From assembly GCF_001424195.1 (NCBI RefSeq), contig NZ_LMOO01000001.1, forward strand, positions 1,591,965 to 1,655,964: 64,000 nucleotides of DNA, read 5' to 3'. The stretch is from Cellulomonas sp. Leaf334 (GTDB lineage: Bacteria; Actinomycetota; Actinomycetes; Actinomycetales; Cellulomonadaceae). Below are positions 17,072-24,048 of the stretch, piece by piece (position 1 is the stretch's first letter; each line of letters starts with the position of its first letter). Below the pieces are notes generated by a model. It searched no databases, had not been told where the DNA came from, and saw only the letters and a program-made list of their open reading frames with translations. Both the position numbers and the translations under genes were made by a program.

Positions 17072-17097
17072 CCAACGGTTCGCACCTCCCGGTCGTC
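17072..17097 (+). promoter_or_regulatory. ECF-type promoter of sigma module 2 (CCAAC-N17-CGTC)
   Basis: CCAAC at 17072-17076 and CGTC at 17094-17097 are 17 bp apart. The element starts immediately after the stop codon of module 1 and lies 32 bp before the ATG of the second sigma gene. The adjacent bases (GTTCGC after the AAC) also match the module 1 promoter. Confidence 0.75.
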
Positions 17098-17129
17098 CAA
17101 GAAGATGACGGCACCACTCAGGAGGTGGC

Positions 17130-17669
17130 ATGACGGCCTGGGAACAGGTTCTGGACGAGCTCGTGCGGGCTCGGGGGCGTGCGCTCGTGCGGTACGCGAC
17201 GCTGCTCACCGGCGACGAGCGTGAAGGTGAGGACCTGGTCCAGGACGCGCTGGTGCGCTGCTTCAGCCAGGGCCGCCCTCTGCGGGAGACGGCCGCGGCC
17301 GAGTCGTACGTGCGGCAGGCGATCCTCACGATCTTCCTGGACGCCTACCGTCGCCGGGCCCGGTGGACCGCGGTCCGCCACCTGCTCGCGCGGGAGGACG
17401 ACACCGCCGACCACGGCCCGTCGAGCACGGCCCGGCTCGACGTGCGGACCGCACTCCTCACGCTCCGGCCTCGGCTGCGTGCCTGCGTGGTGCTGCGGTT
17501 CTACGACGACCTGACCGTGCCCGAGATCGCCCGCCGGCTCTCGATCTCCGACGGCACCGTCAAGCGGTACCTCTTCGACGCGATCGGCCAGCTCGAGTCC
17601 TTGCTGGGACCGCTGCCCGACGCCCACACCATGGACATCCAGCTCGTCCCGACAGGAGTGACCCGATGA
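17130..17669 (+). CDS. SigE-family ECF RNA polymerase sigma factor (module 2)
   Basis: This 179-residue protein has region 2 (ALVRYATLLTGDEREGEDLV, QDALVRCFSQ) and region 4 (LRPRLRACVVLRFYDDLTVP, EIARRLSISDGTVKRYLFDA). Both its length and region 4 recognition helix match modules 1 and 3, implying overlapping promoter preference. The ATG at 17130 follows CAGGAGGTGGC, a strong ribosome-binding site. It is followed with ATGA overlap by a membrane protein. Its promoter starts right after the end of module 1, so the two modules look like a tandem duplication that has since diverged. Confidence 0.9.
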   Translation: MTAWEQVLDELVRARGRALVRYATLLTGDEREGEDLVQDALVRCFSQGRPLRETAAAESYVRQAILTIFLDAYRRRARWTAVRHLLAREDDTADHGPSSTARLDVRTALLTLRPRLRACVVLRFYDDLTVPEIARRLSISDGTVKRYLFDAIGQLESLLGPLPDAHTMDIQLVPTGVTR

Positions 17670-18910
17670 GCCCCGACCTGACCCGTGCCCTGCACGACGC
17701 CGTCGACACCGGCCCCGACGACTCGCCGTTCTCGGTCGACGCCCTCACCGGCCGCATCCGGCGCCGCCGCACGGTGCGGGCCGCGAGCCGCGGCGGCGTG
17801 GCGGTGGGGGCGGCCGGCGCGGTGGCGCTCGGCGCCGTCTGGATGGGTGGCCGCGCACCCTCGTCGGCCCTGCCTGCGGCGCGTCCCGATGCCGCGCAGG
17901 GCACCTGCGGATCGCCCGTGGCGGCGTTCCCGCCGGCGACCGGGAGCCCGGTCACCTTGCTGCCCGGCACCAGCGACCCGTTCGCCTCGGTCGGCGCCCT
18001 CGCACCGGGCGAGTCGGCCGCACGGCTGACCGGGCGCACGTTCGTCGGGCAGGTCGCCGTCGCGCTCTCGCCCGAGCAGTCCTTCAACGCGAGCGCAGTT
18101 GCCCAGGGCGAGACCGAGGCGGCGCTGCAGCAGCTGCAGGCTGCCCTGGCGCTCGCGCGGCGGCAGGCCGCCGCGGGACGCCCGACCCTGGACGCCCAGG
18201 GGATCGCGGAGCTGGAGGGCCGCGTCGCGCGGGCCGGCGAGGCCAACGCGGACGCCTCGGCGGTGCTGCAGATCGTCGGTCCCGACGCGATCTACCGGCG
18301 CGACCTGCAGCTGCTCCTGGCGCACGGCTCGACCGTCGTCGCGGTCGGCGGCCACGAGAACGACGACGGCGAGATGTTCGTCCAGGGCGAGACGGCGCTG
18401 CGCACCCTCGAGCTCGGCCTGCAGGGGTGCGACGAGAGCGGCGACCTCCCGCCCGGCACCTACGACCTCTATGTCGCATACGACACCGACTCCGCCGGTG
18501 GCGCAGAAGCCGATCGCATCCCCGAGGACCGTGCCCTGGCCGGACCGTGGACCGTAGACCTCCTCGCGGCGGAGCCGCAGCCCACCGGCCTTCCGTCCGA
18601 GTTCCCCACCGACGAGCTCCCTCTCGCCGGGGGGCGCCTCGTGTCCGCGGAGCGCCTCTCGCCGTCGCCCACCAGCGGCTGGCGCGTCGTGGTCGAGGTG
18701 GACGGGGACGACGCCCTGCGGCAGTCCGTCGAGCTGCTGGCCCTGCCCGGCCACGACACCACGCGGACGGTCGAGCAGGCGGTGGACGGGGCGACGGCGA
18801 CCACCTCGCTCGAGGGATCGATCGCGGGGTGGGACGTCACGATCGCGGCCGAGCTCACCGAGGCCGGCGACCAGTCGATCACCTACACGTTCGTGCCGAC
18901 TACGCGCTGA
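17666..18910 (+). CDS. Single-pass membrane protein, putative anti-sigma/sensor partner of module 2
   Basis: This 414-residue protein is of unrecognised family. Residues 1-42 are cytoplasmic (MSPDLTRALHDAVD, with the basic stretch IRRRR), and residues about 43-60 span the membrane. One extracytoplasmic domain has Cys81, Cys255 and LPPGTYDLY at 261-269; within it lies a helical, Ala/Gln-rich stretch (about 145-200) that may form a coiled coil. A further C-terminal domain (about 295-414) lacks cysteines. It is coupled by ATGA to the sigma gene. Its last 11 bp overlap the 3' end of the convergent STAS gene. An anti-sigma/sensor role is inferred from position and shared N-terminal layout. Confidence 0.75.
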   Translation: MSPDLTRALHDAVDTGPDDSPFSVDALTGRIRRRRTVRAASRGGVAVGAAGAVALGAVWMGGRAPSSALPAARPDAAQGTCGSPVAAFPPATGSPVTLLPGTSDPFASVGALAPGESAARLTGRTFVGQVAVALSPEQSFNASAVAQGETEAALQQLQAALALARRQAAAGRPTLDAQGIAELEGRVARAGEANADASAVLQIVGPDAIYRRDLQLLLAHGSTVVAVGGHENDDGEMFVQGETALRTLELGLQGCDESGDLPPGTYDLYVAYDTDSAGGAEADRIPEDRALAGPWTVDLLAAEPQPTGLPSEFPTDELPLAGGRLVSAERLSPSPTSGWRVVVEVDGDDALRQSVELLALPGHDTTRTVEQAVDGATATTSLEGSIAGWDVTIAAELTEAGDQSITYTFVPTTR

Positions 18911-19235
18911 GTGCCGCCTCGATCGTGTCGTGCACGGTGAACACCTGGAGCAGCGCGGTGATGCGGAAGACCTTCAGCAGCCGCTCGGAGTCGATCACCA
19001 GCTGGAGCTGACCGCCCGCGAGCCTGACCTTCTTCAGCGTGCCGACGAGGACGCCGAGGCCCGTCGAGTCCATGAACCGGACCGCACGCAGGTCGATGAC
19101 CAGATCGGTCCGGTCCCGTTCGAGCAGCTCCGAGAGCTGGTCGCGCAACGCGTCGGCAGACGACACGTCGATCTCGCCGTCCACCTCCACGACGGTCCGG
19201 GAACCGACATCCCGGCTGGTCACGCGCACATCCAT
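18900..19235 (-). CDS. STAS-domain anti-sigma factor antagonist
   Basis: This 111-residue single-domain protein has the STAS phosphorylation-site region FMDSTGLGVLVG (Ser of DSTG), as in SpoIIAA/RsbV proteins, and a start MDVRVTSRDVGSRTVVEVDG. These proteins free sigma factors or other partners by binding HPK-type anti-sigma kinases such as RsbW, which is a different mechanism from ECF membrane anti-sigmas. ATG at 19235 has GGAGGGAGGG just upstream. It is the last gene on the minus strand after pxpC (21 bp gap) and its end overlaps module 2 tail to tail. No RsbW-like kinase is encoded in the window. Confidence 0.88.
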   Translation of the reverse strand: MDVRVTSRDVGSRTVVEVDGEIDVSSADALRDQLSELLERDRTDLVIDLRAVRFMDSTGLGVLVGTLKKVRLAGGQLQLVIDSERLLKVFRITALLQVFTVHDTIEAALSA

Positions 19236-19256
19236 CGGGTCCCTCCCTCCGTGCAT

Positions 19257-20132
19257 TCAAACAGACGCGCGCCCGTTGACGAAGGACACGCGGTCTCCTG
19301 GCCTGACCTGCGCGAGCCTGCCGTGCGCGAACCGGCGGACCACCGCGACCACCGGGTACCCGCCCGTGACGGGATGGTCGACGCCGAACACGACCGGCTG
19401 CCCGTCGGGCGGCACCTGCACGGCGCCGAGGACCAGCCCCTCCGACGGCAGCTCGCGCCCCCGGTGCTCGGGGGTGCGCGCGAGGGCCGGACCCGCCAGG
19501 CGGACCGCCACCCGGCTCGTCGCCGGGGTCACGCGCCAGTCGCTCGCCTGCAACCGCCCCAGCACGTCCTCGAACCAGTCCGCGTGCGGGCCCGGCACCA
19601 CCGGCAGCTCGACGCGGTCCGGCGGGGCGGACACCGGCGCGAGGTCCACGACCGGCCAGTCCGCCGGTGCCGGGCCGACCGCCAGGACGTCACCCGCCCG
19701 CACCGGATCCGGCCCGAGCCCGGCGAGCTGGTCCGTGGACCGGGAGCCCAGCACGGTCGGCACGTCGATCCCGCCGCGTACCGCGACGTACGTGCGCAGG
19801 CCCGACGTGACCGTGCCGAGCCGCAGCTCCGCACCCGACCGCAGCTCCAGCACGGCCTCGTGCCCGACCGGCCGGTCGTCCAGCCACGCCGGCCCCCGCG
19901 CTCCCGCGAGCGCCACGGTCACGTCCCCGACGGCCCGCAGCCGCAGCCCGCCGAGCAGGACCTCGAGCCCCGCGGCGCCCTCGTCGTTGGCGACCAGTCG
20001 GTTGGCCAGCCGCAGCGCGCCCGCGTCGGCGGCGCCCGACCGGCCGACGCCGACGTGCGCCCAGCCGGGCCGCCCCAGGTCCTCGACGAGCGTGAGCAGG
20101 CCCGGGTCGAGCACCTCCAGCGCGCCCGTCAT
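19257..20132 (-). CDS. pxpC: 5-oxoprolinase subunit C (KipA-like, biotin-dependent carboxylase-type domain)
   Basis: This 291-residue protein shows the KipA/PxpC signature: EVLDPGLLTLVEDLGRPGWA, HVGVGRSGAADAGALRLANR, and at the C-terminus PVTGGYPVVAVVRRFAHGRL with QVRPGDRVSF. PxpC works with PxpA and PxpB to open 5-oxoproline to glutamate using ATP. The ATG at 20132 overlaps the pxpB stop. PxpA is encoded 2.4 kb upstream, because a sigma/membrane-protein pair intervenes. Confidence 0.93.
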   Translation of the reverse strand: MTGALEVLDPGLLTLVEDLGRPGWAHVGVGRSGAADAGALRLANRLVANDEGAAGLEVLLGGLRLRAVGDVTVALAGARGPAWLDDRPVGHEAVLELRSGAELRLGTVTSGLRTYVAVRGGIDVPTVLGSRSTDQLAGLGPDPVRAGDVLAVGPAPADWPVVDLAPVSAPPDRVELPVVPGPHADWFEDVLGRLQASDWRVTPATSRVAVRLAGPALARTPEHRGRELPSEGLVLGAVQVPPDGQPVVFGVDHPVTGGYPVVAVVRRFAHGRLAQVRPGDRVSFVNGRASV

Positions 20133-20770
20133 GAGGCCGTGAACCGCACGTGCGTGCCGGGCTGGAGCAGCGCCGGCGGATCGCGGTCGACGTCGAAGAG
20201 GGTCTGCCCGCACCGGCCCAGCAGCCTCCAGCCCCCCGGGGTTGCCGCGGGGTACACCGCGCTGTACTCGTCGGCGATCGCCACCGAGCCCGCCGGGACG
20301 CGCTCGCGCGGGCTGTCCAGCCGCGGGACGCGCAGCACCGGGTCCAGGCCGACGAGGTACGCGAAGCCCGCCATGAACCCGCCGAACGCCACCGTGTACC
20401 GCGCCCCCGTGTGCCGCGCGACGACCTCGTCGACCGTCAGCCCGGTCAGCCGCGCCACGTCGGCGAGGTCGGGGCCGTCGTAGTCCACCGTCAGGCGGAC
20501 CTCCGCGGCCGTTCCCTCCACGACCCGGGCGGTCCGCGCACCCCACCAGCGCGCCACCGGCAGCACCCCCGGGTCCACGCCCTCGCGCACCCGCAGCAGG
20601 AGCGTCCGCGCCGCCGGGACCTGGTCGACGACGCCCGCCGCGTCCGGGTCCGACACCCGCGCCGCACGGACCGCGTCGTCGAGCGCACGGACCTCCGCGA
20701 GCCCGGCGAGCTCCACCAGGACGGCGTCGTCCCCGTAGGGCACCACCCGGGGTGCGCGTGCATCGGTCAT
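20129..20770 (-). CDS. pxpB: 5-oxoprolinase subunit B (KipI-like allophanate hydrolase subunit 1 domain)
   Basis: This 213-residue protein has the start VVPYGDDAVLVELAGLAEVR, the core VDEVVARHTGARYTVAFGGF with MAGFAYLVGLDP, and PAGSVAIADEYSAVYPAATP followed by GGWRLLGRC, all hallmarks of the KipI/PxpB fold. It forms a complex with PxpC. It begins only 18 bp after the stop of the module 3 membrane-protein gene, so it is probably transcribed with the sigma module. The family name KipI reflects a kinase-inhibitor role in Bacillus, but the A-B-C set here supports 5-oxoproline metabolism. Confidence 0.93.
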   Translation of the reverse strand: MTDARAPRVVPYGDDAVLVELAGLAEVRALDDAVRAARVSDPDAAGVVDQVPAARTLLLRVREGVDPGVLPVARWWGARTARVVEGTAAEVRLTVDYDGPDLADVARLTGLTVDEVVARHTGARYTVAFGGFMAGFAYLVGLDPVLRVPRLDSPRERVPAGSVAIADEYSAVYPAATPGGWRLLGRCGQTLFDVDRDPPALLQPGTHVRFTAS

Positions 20771-20788
20771 GGAACGATCCTGCCGGAC

Positions 20789-21898
20789 CTACGGCACGAC
20801 GACGCCCCGGCGGAGCTCCGCGACCGCGGTGGCGTTGGTGGGCAGACCGACGCCGGTGTCCGCACCCGCGGTCGCGATGGTGACGACGGCATAGCCGGTG
20901 TAGGTGCCCGCAGGCAGCGCTCCTCCGTCGCACGACGTGCGGTCCGACCTGAGCGACAGGACGTGCGCGGCACCGGGCACGAGGGACGAGATGCTCCTCT
21001 CGCGCACCATCTCCCGCGCCATCGTGTCGAGCGCGATCCGCCCGGTGGCGTCGTCGACCAGGATCACGCGCTGGTCCATCACCTGCGCCGTCGCCGAACC
21101 GGACCAGACGGCCTCGAGCTCGACCGACAGCTCGCCGGGGTCGCTCACCACGCCCCCGGTCAGGGCGACCCTGGGGTCGTTCGTACCCATGACCGACTGG
21201 TCGGCGTGGCACCACACCTCCCGCGCGTTCCCTGCCACGACGAGCGGCTCGCCCGGGCTCAGCGCGACGACGTCGCCGGTCACCGGGTCGGTGACCACCG
21301 CGTACACCGTGTACGTCCCGTCGGGCAGGGCCTTGAGCGCGTCAGGGCCCCCGCACGCGACGGTGCTCAGGTCCGCACCGGCCCAGCCGAGGGCGTGCTC
21401 CTCGAAGAACACCGGATCTGCGGCCGCCACGACCACACCGTCCCGTGCGGCGACCACACGGACCGGTTCCAGCGGCCTGGACGCCTCGCCCGGCCAGGAC
21501 TCGACCGACACCGCGACCGGGCCGTGGGTCTCCGCGGAGTACTGCTCGAATGCCACCCCCAGCTCCGATCCGAACGGCGTCGACGGACGCCGCACCGTCC
21601 AGCCGCACTCGCCAGGGGCGGCGGCGGCATCGGCCGTGGGCAGGACCGTCGCCACCTGGTCCGCGGGGAGTCCCACGGGAGGCGGTGGGGCTGCCGGACC
21701 TTCTCGGCGCAGGACACCCGGGGCCTGCGTCGCGACGACGGCGATCGCCCCGGCGAGGCCCAGCCCCACCGCCGAGCGCGCCGCCGTGCGACCGGCACGA
21801 CGTCGACGGATCCGACGGCCGAGCCCTGTGGGCTCGAGAGTGCCGAGGGGAGCGTGCTCGGCTACGTCGCGCAGGGCCGAGGACAGGTCGAGGCTCAT
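20789..21898 (-). CDS. Single-pass membrane protein, putative anti-sigma/sensor partner of module 3
   Basis: This 369-residue protein is of unrecognised family. Residues 1-41 are cytoplasmic (MSLDLSSALRDVAEH, then GRRIRRRR), and residues about 42-58 span the membrane. Two extracytoplasmic domains follow: the first has Cys98, Cys182 and LPDGTYTVY at 191-199; the second has Cys230, Cys323 and LPAGTYTGY at 328-336. The N-terminal DL..AL start and IRRRR match the module 2 protein closely. It is coupled by ATGA to the sigma gene and ends 18 bp before pxpB. An anti-sigma/sensor function is inferred. Confidence 0.75.
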   Translation of the reverse strand: MSLDLSSALRDVAEHAPLGTLEPTGLGRRIRRRRAGRTAARSAVGLGLAGAIAVVATQAPGVLRREGPAAPPPPVGLPADQVATVLPTADAAAAPGECGWTVRRPSTPFGSELGVAFEQYSAETHGPVAVSVESWPGEASRPLEPVRVVAARDGVVVAAADPVFFEEHALGWAGADLSTVACGGPDALKALPDGTYTVYAVVTDPVTGDVVALSPGEPLVVAGNAREVWCHADQSVMGTNDPRVALTGGVVSDPGELSVELEAVWSGSATAQVMDQRVILVDDATGRIALDTMAREMVRERSISSLVPGAAHVLSLRSDRTSCDGGALPAGTYTGYAVVTIATAGADTGVGLPTNATAVAELRRGVVVP

Positions 21899-22428
21899 CG
21901 GACGCTCCTGGTGGTGATCGGGTGGGACTCGGACGACGGTCCGGCGACCGGGCCCAGGACCCGTTCGAGCGCGTGCACGCCGTCGCTGAGGTACCGCTTC
22001 ACGGTGCCGTCGGAGAGCTGCAGGCGGTCGGCGATCTCCGCGACCGTGAGGTCCTCGAAGTACCGCAGGACGACGCACGCGCGGACCCGCGGGGCCAGCC
22101 CGGCGAGCGCTGCGACGACGTCCCGCCGAGCGTCCACGCCGTGCCGGTGGTCGTCGGTCACCTCCGGGGACGCCACCAGGTGCCGCAGCCCCAGCCAGCG
22201 TCGGCGGCGGCGGTATCCGTCGATGTAGGCCGACAGCATCGTCTGGCGGACGTACCCCTCGACCGCAGCCGGTTCGCGCAGACGCGCACTGCGCGCGAGC
22301 ACCGACACCAGTGCGTCCTGCACCAGCTCCTGCGCGTCGGTCTGGTCGCCGGTCAGCAGGTACCCGTAGCGCAGCAGCGCAGGCCCGCGGTCCCGGACCA
22401 GCGTCTCGAGCACGTCCTGCCAGTCCAC
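21895..22428 (-). CDS. SigE-family ECF RNA polymerase sigma factor (module 3)
   Basis: This 177-residue protein has region 2 (ALLRYGYLLTGDQTDAQELV) and region 4 (LAPRVRACVVLRYFEDLTVA, EIADRLQLSDGTVKRYLSDG). GTG at 22428 is chosen because the protein then starts VDWQDVLETLVRDRGP, in register with the other two sigmas. The in-frame ATG at 22485 directly abuts the CGTC -10 box and so lies at or before the transcription start. The gene lies between pxpA and pxpB on the same strand. Confidence 0.88.
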   Translation of the reverse strand: MDWQDVLETLVRDRGPALLRYGYLLTGDQTDAQELVQDALVSVLARSARLREPAAVEGYVRQTMLSAYIDGYRRRRRWLGLRHLVASPEVTDDHRHGVDARRDVVAALAGLAPRVRACVVLRYFEDLTVAEIADRLQLSDGTVKRYLSDGVHALERVLGPVAGPSSESHPITTRSVR

Positions 22429-22485
22429 CCGGGTGCCCGCCTCGCTGCTCGGTCCGTGCCGGCCGATGCGCCCGACACCGACCAT

Positions 22486-22511
22486 GACGGACGGGCGTGC
22501 CGTTTCGTTGG
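22486..22511 (-). promoter_or_regulatory. ECF-type promoter of sigma module 3 (CCAAC-N17-CGTC)
   Basis: On the minus strand CCAAC (22511-22507) and CGTC (22489-22486) are exactly 17 bp apart, in the gap between the pxpA stop (22524) and the sigma gene. Boxes and spacing are identical to those before modules 1 and 2. It would also drive pxpB and pxpC downstream. Confidence 0.75.
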
Positions 22512-22523
22512 GGCCGGATCCTC

Positions 22524-23285
22524 TCAGGCCACGAACGGCAGGACCGCCACGCCGTTCTCGGCGAGGGCCGCCCTCACCGTGCGTGCCAGCGCTGCGGCCC
22601 CCGGGGTGTCGGAGTGCACGCACACCGACTCGGCGTCGACGCGCACGTCCGCCCCGTCGACGGCCCGGACCACGCCCTCGGTCGCGAGCCGCACGACGCG
22701 TGCGGCCACCTCGTCCGTGTCCGTGACCAGCGCACCCGGCTCCGAGCGCGGCACCAGCGTCCCGTCGGCGCAGTAGCCGCGGTCGGCGAACGCCTCCGTG
22801 ACCGCGCGGAGCCCCCGTGAGGTCGCCGCGGCCAGCACCGCGGACCCGGGCAGCCCCAGCACGGGCAGGTCCGTGATCGCGGCGACGACCGCCCGCGCGT
22901 GCTCCTCGTGGTGCACCACCGTGTTGTACAGCGCACCGTGCGGCTTCACGTAGGCCACGCGCGTGCCCTCCCGGAGCGCGATCGCCTGCAGCACCCCGAT
23001 CTGCTGCGCCACGTGGGCCTGCAGCACGTCCGCCGGCACGTCGAGGAATCGGCGACCGAAGTTCGCACGGTCGAGATAGGACACGTGCGCGCCGACGGCC
23101 ACGCCCCGGACCGCCGCCGCCCCGCAGACCGCGGCCATGATCCGCTCGTCGCCCGCGTGGAAGCCGCACGCCACGTTCGCGCTGGTCACGATGTCGAGCA
23201 GCTGCGTGTCGAGCCCGTCGACGCCGGGCGCCCAGGCGTCGAGCTCCTCGCCGAGGTCGCAGTTGAGGTCGATCCGGTCCGCCAT
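22524..23285 (-). CDS. pxpA: 5-oxoprolinase subunit A (LamB/YcsF family)
   Basis: This 253-residue protein has the LamB/YcsF hallmark start RIDLNCDLGEELDAW, then VTSANVACGFHAGDERIM, VAVGAHVSYLDRANFGRR and VAYVKPHGALYNTVVHHEEH, and near the end VCVHSDTPGAAALARTVR. It works with PxpB/PxpC in ATP-dependent hydrolysis of 5-oxoproline to glutamate. It lies 32 bp after the TetR gene on the same strand and may be transcribed with it. Confidence 0.95.
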   Translation of the reverse strand: MADRIDLNCDLGEELDAWAPGVDGLDTQLLDIVTSANVACGFHAGDERIMAAVCGAAAVRGVAVGAHVSYLDRANFGRRFLDVPADVLQAHVAQQIGVLQAIALREGTRVAYVKPHGALYNTVVHHEEHARAVVAAITDLPVLGLPGSAVLAAATSRGLRAVTEAFADRGYCADGTLVPRSEPGALVTDTDEVAARVVRLATEGVVRAVDGADVRVDAESVCVHSDTPGAAALARTVRAALAENGVAVLPFVA

Positions 23286-23317
23286 GCACCGATCCTGCCT
23301 CCTCGCGGCGGCCGGGG

Positions 23318-23953
23318 TCAGGCCGGGTCGCCGCGGTGGGTCGCCCGCCGGGTGGCCAGGTCGACCGCGTGCCGGGTCTCGCCGGGCTCGTGCGGCTCGA
23401 TGTCGAGCGCCCGGTGGATCGTCAGACCCTCGATGAGCGCGTCCAGGAGCCGCGCGGTCGCGGGGTCGAAGTGCCGCTCCAGAGCGTGCCGGCTGCGGGC
23501 CATCCACTCGTGGGTCAAGCGCCGGTAGCGGGGGTCACGCGCGGCCAGCGTGTACAGCTCGTGGGTCAGGACCAGCTCCTGCGGGTCGACGAGCACGTCG
23601 CTGTCGATGAGGTCGACCACGGCCTGACGGGCCTCGTCGACGGTGCTCGCCCGGGCCATGTGCTCCTCGAACCGGTCGCTGACCCGGTGCGCGAACCGCT
23701 CGAAGGCTTCCCGCAGCAGCTCGTCGGCGTCGGCGAAATGGTAGGTGATCGAGCCCAGCGGCACGTCCGCGGCCGCGGCGATCCGCCGGGTCGACGCACC
23801 CGCGACGCCGGCCTCTCCGATCACCTGCAGACACGCGTCGATGATGCGGTCGCGCCGCGCGGGGTCGTACCGGCGCCGTCGTCCACCCGATGTCTCGCCG
23901 TCCACGTCAGCGCACCGAGCCGATCTGTCGCTCGCCGGAGCCCACGAACTCAT
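23318..23953 (-). CDS. TetR/AcrR-family transcriptional repressor
   Basis: The protein has a TetR N-terminal HTH (RRDRIIDACLQVIGEAGVAG, STRRIAAAADVPLGSITYHF) and a variable helical ligand-binding C-terminus. It is divergent from an MFS transporter, with a perfect 18-bp inverted repeat between them, so it very likely represses both genes and is released by a ligand. The start is uncertain: ATG at 23953 lies just outside the palindrome and could be leaderless (211 residues), while GTG at 23905 gives a 195-residue protein. No Shine-Dalgarno precedes either. Confidence 0.88.
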   Translation of the reverse strand: MSSWAPASDRSARCADVDGETSGGRRRRYDPARRDRIIDACLQVIGEAGVAGASTRRIAAAADVPLGSITYHFADADELLREAFERFAHRVSDRFEEHMARASTVDEARQAVVDLIDSDVLVDPQELVLTHELYTLAARDPRYRRLTHEWMARSRHALERHFDPATARLLDALIEGLTIHRALDIEPHEPGETRHAVDLATRRATHRGDPA

Positions 23954-23955
23954 GC

Positions 23956-23996
23956 ATGTGGTCGATCGTACACATGCAGTGTACGATCGACCACAT
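23956..23996. promoter_or_regulatory. Perfect 18-bp inverted-repeat operator between tetR and MFS genes
   Basis: Positions 23956-23973 and 23979-23996 are perfect inverted copies around a 5-bp centre. Each arm holds GTGTACGATCGACCACA (outward). The repeat is in the only gap between the divergent TetR and MFS genes, contains TACGAT -10-like boxes on both strands, and is therefore the probable TetR operator controlling both promoters. Confidence 0.85.
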
Positions 23997-24048
23997 CCCA
24001 CCCGCTCGGAGCCTGGTCCAGCCACGCTCACTCCCTCGCCGGAGCACC

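Noticed and set aside
22429..22485. ATG at 22485 as start of the third sigma gene
   Set aside because: It directly follows the CGTC -10 box, so it would be at or before the transcription start, and it adds 19 residues not present in the two paralogues.
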